A stretch of 64,000 bases of DNA from Streptomyces canus 299MFChir4.1 (GTDB lineage Bacteria > Actinomycetota > Actinomycetes > Streptomycetales > Streptomycetaceae): contig NZ_KB911588.1 of NCBI RefSeq assembly GCF_000383615.1, positions 124,001 through 188,000 on the forward strand. The letters are read 5' to 3'. This document shows, one piece after another, positions 58,736 through 64,000 of the stretch. Each line of letters opens with the position of its first letter. Within the stretch, counting starts at the first letter, position 1. Made by a program: the position numbers and the translations under genes. The notes beneath the pieces were generated by a model. The model did no database searches, had not been told where the DNA came from, and worked only from the letters and a program-made list of their open reading frames with translations.

Positions 58736-59881
58736 TCAGGACGGCAGACGTCCCTTTCCTGCCCGCTCGTCGGCTCTGCGCACCGCGAAGACGGTGGTGT
58801 CGTCGAGCAGTCGTCCGCCGCAGTGCCCGAGGGTGCCGTCGCGGACGAGGGCCACCAGGCGGCGGGGTTCGACGGAGCGCGGGTCGGCGGCGAGGGCGCG
58901 GGCCACCTCGTCGGCGAGGCCGTAGAACTCCCCGGCGGGGTCGCGGGCCTCGGTGACGCCGTCGCTGGTCAGCAGGACGGTCTCGCCCGGGCCGAGCGGC
59001 ACGCGGTGGACGGGCGGCGGCCCGTCGGCGGACAGGGCGGCAAGGCCCAGCGGGAGGCCGCCGGCGGCGAGCAGCGGCCGTACCCCCGACGCGCCGACCA
59101 CCAGCGGCGGTTCGTGGCCGAAGACCATGGCCTCCACCACGCCGGTGTCGGCCTCGGGGAAGCCGAGCAGGACGGCGGTGGCGAAGCGGTCGCCGTCGTC
59201 GCGGCCGAGCGCGGTGACATGGCCGCCGTGCCGGCGCACCCGGATCTCCAGCCGCTCGGCGACCGTCGCGAGCCCCGGTTCGTGGTACGCCGCCTCACGG
59301 AACGTGCCGAGCAGCGCGGCCGCCTCCTCGACCGCGCCGAGCCCCTTGCCCTGGACGTCCCCCACGAGCACGCGGGTGCCGTGCGGGCCGGGCTGGATGT
59401 CGTAGAAGTCACCGCCGACGCGGGCCTGGCTGTCGGCGGCGAGATACACCTCCGCGTGCTCCAGGCCGCCCCACACCGGCGGGAGCGGGCGCAGCACGGT
59501 ACGGCGGGTGGTGTCGGCGATGTCCCGCATGTGCAGCATGCTGCGTTCGCCGCGCAGGCGTACCGCGCAGGCCAGTACGGCGAGGATGCCGCCGACCGCG
59601 ACCAGGATGAAGTCCGGAAGCCCGGACCGGTACTGGTGCGGCCAGGATCTGTCGGCGACGACGTAGGTGACGAGGGCGAGCGCGGCGAAGGCGGCGGTGC
59701 CGGGGACGCCGCAGATCGCGGCCGCGATGCCGGGAACCAGGACGACCCAGGAGATCATCCGGAACTCGGCGGCCGTGTTGTAGTCGATCGCGGTGATCGC
59801 GACCAGCAGCAGGAGGGGCGGCACCCAGGCGACACCGCGGCCGCGGACGCGGAGCACCTGCGCCCGGCCGACACCGCTCAT
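58736..59881 (-). CDS. SpoIIE-type PP2C phosphatase with membrane anchor
   Basis: A 381-residue protein with four or five N-terminal membrane helices (~18-120) and a C-terminal PP2C/SpoIIE domain (~145-375). Metal-binding Asp residues are in ARVGGDFYDIQPG and VGDVQGKGLGAVEEAAALLG, with TSDGVTEARD and LLDDTTVFAV later. It should dephosphorylate anti-anti-sigma-type proteins at the membrane. ATG 59881 is chosen; an ATG at 59917 would add 12 residues. It lies 70 bases upstream of the repeat-protein gene on the same strand. Confidence 0.88.
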   Translation of the reverse strand: MSGVGRAQVLRVRGRGVAWVPPLLLLVAITAIDYNTAAEFRMISWVVLVPGIAAAICGVPGTAAFAALALVTYVVADRSWPHQYRSGLPDFILVAVGGILAVLACAVRLRGERSMLHMRDIADTTRRTVLRPLPPVWGGLEHAEVYLAADSQARVGGDFYDIQPGPHGTRVLVGDVQGKGLGAVEEAAALLGTFREAAYHEPGLATVAERLEIRVRRHGGHVTALGRDDGDRFATAVLLGFPEADTGVVEAMVFGHEPPLVVGASGVRPLLAAGGLPLGLAALSADGPPPVHRVPLGPGETVLLTSDGVTEARDPAGEFYGLADEVARALAADPRSVEPRRLVALVRDGTLGHCGGRLLDDTTVFAVRRADERAGKGRLPS

Positions 59882-59994
59882 GGAGTCAGCGAAACACGGG
59901 GCGCTTGCCGCCGCCATCCGACTTGCCAGCGCCCCTTCGCAGGTGTGCTCTGGTAGTCGGGGGCGTATCGGGGTGGAGAGAGAGGAGTGCCCTC

Positions 59995-60423
59995 ATGGCT
60001 CATGCGGCACCCGCGGGCGGGTTCGCCCGGACACCCGATGTCTTCAGCGCCAAGGTGCATACGGCCGCCAGGTACGGCATCCCGGTCGTGCTCGGCCTTG
60101 TCTACGGCTACTGGGCGGCCGCGAACCGCCGTGACGGCGGGCCGGTCACCGGCTGGAACGTGCTGTTCGGCTGTGTCACGGCGATCGCGTTCATCGTGCT
60201 GTGCATCGCCGTCGCGACGTTCGCCCCGCTGCTGAAGCGGGAACTCCACTCGGCCGTGAAGTCCGGCTTCGCCGGGGCGGCCGTCGGGTTCCTGTACAGC
60301 CAGACGGGCGAGAGCGTGCTGCGCTCGACGGCCCTGGGCCTCGCGGTCGCGGCGGGCGTCTTCCTGGTGTTCTTCTACCGCTACTACACGCACGAGGACG
60401 GCGAGGGGAACCGGATCCGCTAG
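59995..60423 (+). CDS. Membrane protein of unknown function
   Basis: A 142-residue protein with a short polar head and four predicted helices (GIPVVLGLVYGYWAA, VLFGCVTAIAFIVLCIAVAT, GFAGAAVGFLYS, ALGLAVAAGVFLVFFYRYYT). It ends with a charged tail (HEDGEGNRIR). It starts at ATG 59995 behind GGAG and is followed by a strong terminator. The family is common in Streptomyces but not functionally known to me. Confidence 0.7.
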   Translation: MAHAAPAGGFARTPDVFSAKVHTAARYGIPVVLGLVYGYWAAANRRDGGPVTGWNVLFGCVTAIAFIVLCIAVATFAPLLKRELHSAVKSGFAGAAVGFLYSQTGESVLRSTALGLAVAAGVFLVFFYRYYTHEDGEGNRIR

Positions 60424-60431
60424 CGGACGCG

Positions 60432-60467
60432 CGTGGACCCCGGCCGGTGACATGACCGGGGTCCACG
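60432..60467. terminator. Terminator between convergent genes
   Basis: A perfect 12-bp stem (CGTGGACCCCGG / CCGGGGTCCACG) with a 12-base loop lies 9 bases after the membrane-protein stop and just before the end of the convergent SH3 gene. Confidence 0.8.
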
Positions 60468-60474
60468 GCTTCCC

Positions 60475-60999
60475 TCATCCCACGCTCCAGCTCCAGGTTC
60501 CCGAGAAACTCCAGGAGACGGAGCCGGAGGCTTCCCACGAGCCGGAGGCTTCCCACGAGCCGGAACCGGAGTTCCAGCTCGGGTCGTTCCGGTCGGCGTT
60601 GTCCCAACCGCCGTTCCTCCACTGCGGGCACGGGTCCGCACAGGTCGGCACGGACCGCCGGCCGGTGTCGACGAACTCGGCACTCACCCAGCCCCGGGCA
60701 CCGGTGAACCAGTACCAGTACGGGTTGCCGTTGACGCTCTGTCCGCGGACCATGCACGCGATCCGGTCCTGACTGCCCGGCGCGAGCCGGTCGACGACGG
60801 CGGAGTGCGTGGTGGGCGCCGCCCGCACGTCGACCGCGGTGCGCGAGACGATGGTGCCCCGGACCGGACCGCCGCCACGGCCTTCGGCGTACGTGGGCGG
60901 GGCTGCCGCGGCGAAGGTGCCGCCCGCCGTGACGGCTAGGGTCGCGCCGGTGAACAGGGCCACGGCCAGGGTCCGCAGGGCCGGAGTGGTGCGCATCAT
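60475..60999 (-). CDS. Secreted SH3-domain protein
   Basis: A 174-residue exported protein: signal peptide (~1-31, TLAVALFTGATLAVTAGGTF), then a bacterial SH3-type domain (~50-120; TIVSRTAVDVRAAPTTHSAV, YWYWFTGARGWVSAEFVDTG) with Cys residues, and a Trp/Ser-rich end with repeated SGSWEA units. SH3b domains bind peptidoglycan or surface ligands. AAGGAGG lies 3 bases before the first ATG and 6 before an adjacent second ATG (60996), which may be the real start. Confidence 0.8.
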   Translation of the reverse strand: MMRTTPALRTLAVALFTGATLAVTAGGTFAAAAPPTYAEGRGGGPVRGTIVSRTAVDVRAAPTTHSAVVDRLAPGSQDRIACMVRGQSVNGNPYWYWFTGARGWVSAEFVDTGRRSVPTCADPCPQWRNGGWDNADRNDPSWNSGSGSWEASGSWEASGSVSWSFSGTWSWSVG

Positions 61000-61114
61000 C
61001 GGCCTCCTTCTCCCCATCACCATGAGACACCCGTTCGGGTGAACCCTCCACCGGAGGGCGGAATCCCCGGCTCCACCGCTCGCGCGGCCGCCCGCGACCG
61101 TTTTGCCTGGAAGG

Positions 61115-61945
61115 GTGACCTCCCGTGTCCGTGACGCCCTGTCGGCCGTCCTGATCGCCCTGGCCTGTCTGCTCGTGCCCTTCGGCGCGTTGGCGGCCTG
61201 GGCGGCGTACGGCCTCGCCGACACGGGCCGGTACGTCAGAGCGATGGCACCGCTCGCCGCCGACCCCGCCGTGCGGGACGGCGTCGCGGACGCGGTGGCG
61301 GACGAAGTCGGCGAACCGGTACGGCCCTTCGTCCGCTCCCTCACCCGGACCCGGGACTTCGGCACCGTGTGGGATGCGGGCAACAGGGCGGTCCACCAAG
61401 CCGTGTTGCGGGCGCTCCGGGAGGACGGCCACCACGAGGTGACCGTCGACATCGCCCCGATCGCCGCCCGGGTGGAGCACCGGGTCCCCCTGCCCCGCAC
61501 CGAGGTCGCCGTGCTCCCGGCCTCCGCACTCGACCGTCTCCGGAAGGGGTACGACGTGCTCGAAGTCGCCGGTTTCTGGCTGCCCGTCACGGCCGCCGTC
61601 CTCGCCGCCGCCGGCATCGCGGTCGCCGCCTGCCGCCGCCGCGCCGTCACCGCGACCGCCCTCGGCACCGCGCTCGGCGGCGCCCTGCTGGGCCTCGCCG
61701 TCGCCGTCGGCCGCAGTCTCACCCTGACCGACCTGCCCGACCGGGTGCGCCGTCCGGCCGCGGGCGCCGTCTACGACGCCCTGACGGGCACCTTGCGCAC
61801 GGTCTCCTGGCTACTGGTGGCCGTCGGCCTGGCGGTGGCCCTGACCTGCTGGCTCACCGGTCGGTACGGCTTGCTGCGAGCCCGGCGAGGGTCCGCAGGG
61901 CCCGTTCCAGATCCGGCACCGCAGCCGACGCGAGCCCGAGCCTGA
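61115..61945 (+). CDS. Membrane protein of unknown function
   Basis: A 276-residue protein with one N-terminal helix (DALSAVLIALACLLVPFGAL), an extracytoplasmic domain of about 120 residues (YVRAMAPLAADPAVRDGVAD; VTVDIAPIAARVEHRVPLPR) and three C-terminal helices. I recognise no family. The start is uncertain: GTG 61115 is abutted by GGAAGG, and a TTG at 61103 is in frame. Its last 92 bases overlap the convergent MocR gene. Confidence 0.65.
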   Translation: MTSRVRDALSAVLIALACLLVPFGALAAWAAYGLADTGRYVRAMAPLAADPAVRDGVADAVADEVGEPVRPFVRSLTRTRDFGTVWDAGNRAVHQAVLRALREDGHHEVTVDIAPIAARVEHRVPLPRTEVAVLPASALDRLRKGYDVLEVAGFWLPVTAAVLAAAGIAVAACRRRAVTATALGTALGGALLGLAVAVGRSLTLTDLPDRVRRPAAGAVYDALTGTLRTVSWLLVAVGLAVALTCWLTGRYGLLRARRGSAGPVPDPAPQPTRARA

Positions 61946-63182
61946 CCGCGTCCGGGGTGCGGTGCGGGTCGACGGCGAAGGAAGGGCCGGGCGAGAGCGC
62001 GATGCCGAGCGCCGCCGCGGCGGCCGTGAAGGTGTCCGCCCGCCAGGGGACCGGGAGCTCCCACCAGGCGTAGTACGCGCGCGGATCGGACCGCACGGCG
62101 AACCCGTCCAGGCACTCGGCCAGCACCCGCTGCCTGCGCGCCGCGTCCGCCCGCTTCGCCTCGACCAGCCGCGCCACGGTCCCGTCCGCCGTCCACCGCA
62201 CCCCCGCCTCCAGCGCGAACCGCCCCGCACTCCACCCACCGGAACGGACCGCGTCCGCCACCTCGTCCACCCGCTGGTGCGGTACGACGAGAAAGCCGAC
62301 GGTGAGCCCGGGCGCGACCCGCTTGGACAGACCGTCGACGACATGGGTGAGGTCGGGGGCGTGCACCGCGAAGGGGTCGTCGGCCTCCGCGAGGAACGAC
62401 CAGATCCGGTCCTCCACGACGGGGATCTCCAAGTCGCTCACGACGGCGGCGAGTTGGCGCCTGCGCCCGGCGCTCATGGTGACGGACGTCGGATTGTGCA
62501 GGGTCGGCTGCACGTAGAGGGCCGCCAGGGGAGCCGTGCGGTGGGCGGCGGCCACCGACTCGGGACGCAGGCCGTCCTCGTCCGTGGCCAGCGGCACCAG
62601 GGTGATGCCGAGCCGGGCGGCGATCTCCTTGACCAAGGGATAGGTCAGCTCCTCGACGCCGACCCGGCCGCCCGGCCGTACCAGGGAGGCGAGGGCGGCG
62701 GCGACGGACTGGCGGGCGTTGCCCGTGAAGAGGACCCGGGCCGGGTCGGGGCGCCAGCCGGGGGTGGTGAGGAGGGCGGCGGCCGCCTCGCGGGCGGCCG
62801 GGGTGCCGGTGGCGGCGGCCGGGCGGAGCGCCTCGGTCAGCACGTCGGGGCGCAGCAGGGGGGCGAGGGCGTCGGCGAGCAGCTCGGACTGGCCCTGCGC
62901 GGACGGGTAGTTGAGCTCCAGGTTGACGGGCGTCCCCACATCCTCGACGAGTCCCCGAGCGGGCCGCCCGGGCCCGGTGGCCTTCACGAAGGTGCCGCGT
63001 CCGACCTCGCCGACGACCAGTCCCCGCCGTACGAGTTCGCCGTAGGCCCGCTCCGCCGTCGACGCGGCGATTCCGTGCCGGCGCGCGAACTTCCGCTGCG
63101 GGGGCAGGCGTTCGCCCGGGCGGAGCCGGCCGGTGGTGATGTCGGCGGCTATGCGGTCGGCGATGCGCCGGTAGTCGTGCAC
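61854..63182 (-). CDS. MocR-type regulator (GntR helix-turn-helix fused to PLP aminotransferase domain)
   Basis: A 442-residue fusion. The GntR winged helix (~1-70) reads RPGERLPPQRKFARRHGIAA then STAERAYGELVRRGLVV; the rest is a fold-type-I aminotransferase domain with Lys287 in VVDGLSKRVAPG as the likely PLP-binding residue and HNPTSVTMSAGRR. MocR proteins use PLP or an amino compound as signal. It starts at GTG 63182 and diverges from an alpha/beta hydrolase gene; two direct repeats lie between, the usual MocR operator form. Confidence 0.9.
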   Translation of the reverse strand: MHDYRRIADRIAADITTGRLRPGERLPPQRKFARRHGIAASTAERAYGELVRRGLVVGEVGRGTFVKATGPGRPARGLVEDVGTPVNLELNYPSAQGQSELLADALAPLLRPDVLTEALRPAAATGTPAAREAAAALLTTPGWRPDPARVLFTGNARQSVAAALASLVRPGGRVGVEELTYPLVKEIAARLGITLVPLATDEDGLRPESVAAAHRTAPLAALYVQPTLHNPTSVTMSAGRRRQLAAVVSDLEIPVVEDRIWSFLAEADDPFAVHAPDLTHVVDGLSKRVAPGLTVGFLVVPHQRVDEVADAVRSGGWSAGRFALEAGVRWTADGTVARLVEAKRADAARRQRVLAECLDGFAVRSDPRAYYAWWELPVPWRADTFTAAAAALGIALSPGPSFAVDPHRTPDAVRLGLASAAVPDLERALRTLAGLAASRTDR

Positions 63183-63213
63183 GAAGACCCCCTGTGATGG
63201 CGGCTGCCCTGCG

Positions 63214-63247
63214 ATTGCACCGAGGGCAAGGATTTTATTGCACCGAG
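63214..63247. promoter_or_regulatory. Direct-repeat operator for the MocR regulator
   Basis: ATTGCACCGAG occurs twice, at 63214-63224 and 63237-63247, 23 bases apart (about two helical turns). The second copy covers TTGCAC (63238-63243), a plausible -35 box for the hydrolase gene, with TAGGGT (63262-63267) as -10. Confidence 0.65.
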
Positions 63248-63274
63248 AAGTTGGGCCGACCTAGGGTCGACGGC

Positions 63275-64000
63275 ATGACGGCGATCCCCCTGGTCCTGGT
63301 CCACGGCCATCCCTTCGACCACACGATGTGGCGCCCGCAGATCGAGGCGTTCTCCGCCTCCCACCGTGTGATCGCCCCGGACCTGCGCGGCTACGGCACC
63401 TCGGGACCGGCCGCCGCCGGGGTCGACCGCTTCGAGCGGTTCGCGCAGGACATCGAGGCACTGCTGGACGAACTCGACGTGCGGGCCTGTGTGGTGGCGG
63501 GCCTGTCCATGGGCGGCCAGATCGCCATGGACTGCTACCGGCGCTTCCCCGGGCGGATCCGGGGCCTGGTCCTCGCCGACACCTTCCCGGCGGCGGAGAC
63601 CCCCGAGGGCGTCCGGGTCCGGCACGCCATGGCGGACCGGCTGGAGCGCGAGGGGATGCGCGGGTACGCCGACGAGGTGCTGGAGAAGATGGTCGCGCCG
63701 TACGCCTCCCCCGAGGTCAAGGCGCACGTCCACGGCATGATGACGGCCACCCGCCCCGCGTCCGCGGCGGCCGCCCTGCGCGCCCGCGCCGCCCGCCCCG
63801 ACTACCGCGACCTGCTCACCCGGGTCACGGTCCCGTCGCTGGTGCTGGTGGGCGCCGACGACACCTACACACCGGTCGCCGACGCCGAGGCCATGCACGC
63901 GGCGCTCCCGCAGTCGCGGCTGCATGTCTTCGAGGGGGCGGCGCACCTGCCGAACCTGGAACGGGCGGGGGAGTTCAACGCCGTGCTGGGGGAGTTCCTG
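63275..64000 (+). CDS. Alpha/beta-hydrolase (partial, runs off the right edge)
   Basis: The first 242 residues of a compact alpha/beta hydrolase. Oxyanion segment LVHGHPFDHTMW, nucleophile elbow AGLSMGGQIA (Ser near 79), acid Asp in LVGADDTYTPV and catalytic His in EGAAHLPNLE are all inside the window, so little is missing. It resembles 3-oxoadipate enol-lactonase and related esterases. The ATG at 63275 has TAGGGT 7 bases upstream without a ribosome site. It is probably controlled by the divergent MocR regulator. Confidence 0.88.
   Translation, partial: MTAIPLVLVHGHPFDHTMWRPQIEAFSASHRVIAPDLRGYGTSGPAAAGVDRFERFAQDIEALLDELDVRACVVAGLSMGGQIAMDCYRRFPGRIRGLVLADTFPAAETPEGVRVRHAMADRLEREGMRGYADEVLEKMVAPYASPEVKAHVHGMMTATRPASAAAALRARAARPDYRDLLTRVTVPSLVLVGADDTYTPVADAEAMHAALPQSRLHVFEGAAHLPNLERAGEFNAVLGEFL

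Overview
The window is high-GC actinobacterial DNA. The third-codon-position G/C bias, frequent GTG starts and gene content all point to a Streptomyces chromosome: SpoIIE-type phosphatases, ECF sigma factors, a LAETG surface protein, TerD/TerB proteins, GAF-ANTAR, and DUF4142/DUF4328/DUF6445-type families. It is a mosaic of small single-gene and two-gene units. I see no rRNA, tRNA, phage, insertion sequence, CRISPR array or large biosynthetic cluster.

Layout. 0-8 kb: tail of a flavin reductase-like gene, a cold-shock protein with a long leader, a DEAD-box helicase and a small companion, a PAS/GAF/SpoIIE/ATPase phosphatase, a membrane protein and an acyltransferase. 8-21 kb: a small Tudor-like protein with a coding segment after its stop codon, a secreted protein, TerD, an inositol-phosphatase-like enzyme, an MMPL transporter with an unpaired histidine kinase, a secreted tripeptidyl-aminopeptidase-like protein and a large secreted lysozyme-like/golvesin-type protein. 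21-31 kb: a stand-alone TrpF, a pectate-lyase-like enzyme with a LacI-type operator, an ABM monooxygenase, an ECF sigma factor with its CU044_5270 partner, a kinase/regulator/CPBP-protease cluster sharing a 16-bp operator, and an orphan sugar-binding lipoprotein. 31-38 kb: small DUF proteins, a DUF6445 oxygenase, DUF4142, a GH13 alpha-glucosidase and a sortase-type surface protein.

38-43 kb holds the clearest conflict-type system: a small EACC1-like protein translationally coupled to a caspase-like peptidase fused to membrane helices and a beta-propeller. The caspase frame is broken by an apparent one-base loss near 41,760. 43-51 kb: a YihY protein, a decayed fasciclin gene, a truncated threonyl-tRNA synthetase behind what looks like a Thr-codon attenuator, a nucleoside hydrolase, a Ni/Co permease under a cobalamin riboswitch facing an ArsR regulator, and an EamA exporter facing a TetR regulator across two near-identical palindromes. 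51-64 kb: a lipoprotein, GAF-ANTAR, an XRE-TPR regulator facing a small secreted peptide (candidate quorum-sensing pair), TerB, an M20 amidohydrolase, a repeat protein with a possible degenerate caspase-like head, a second SpoIIE phosphatase, an SH3 protein, and a MocR regulator facing an alpha/beta hydrolase that runs off the right edge.

Several unrelated genes share one start design: a TANNNT -10 box 5-7 bases upstream of the start codon with no ribosome binding site, suggesting leaderless transcripts. All calls come from reading the sequence; no database search was run.
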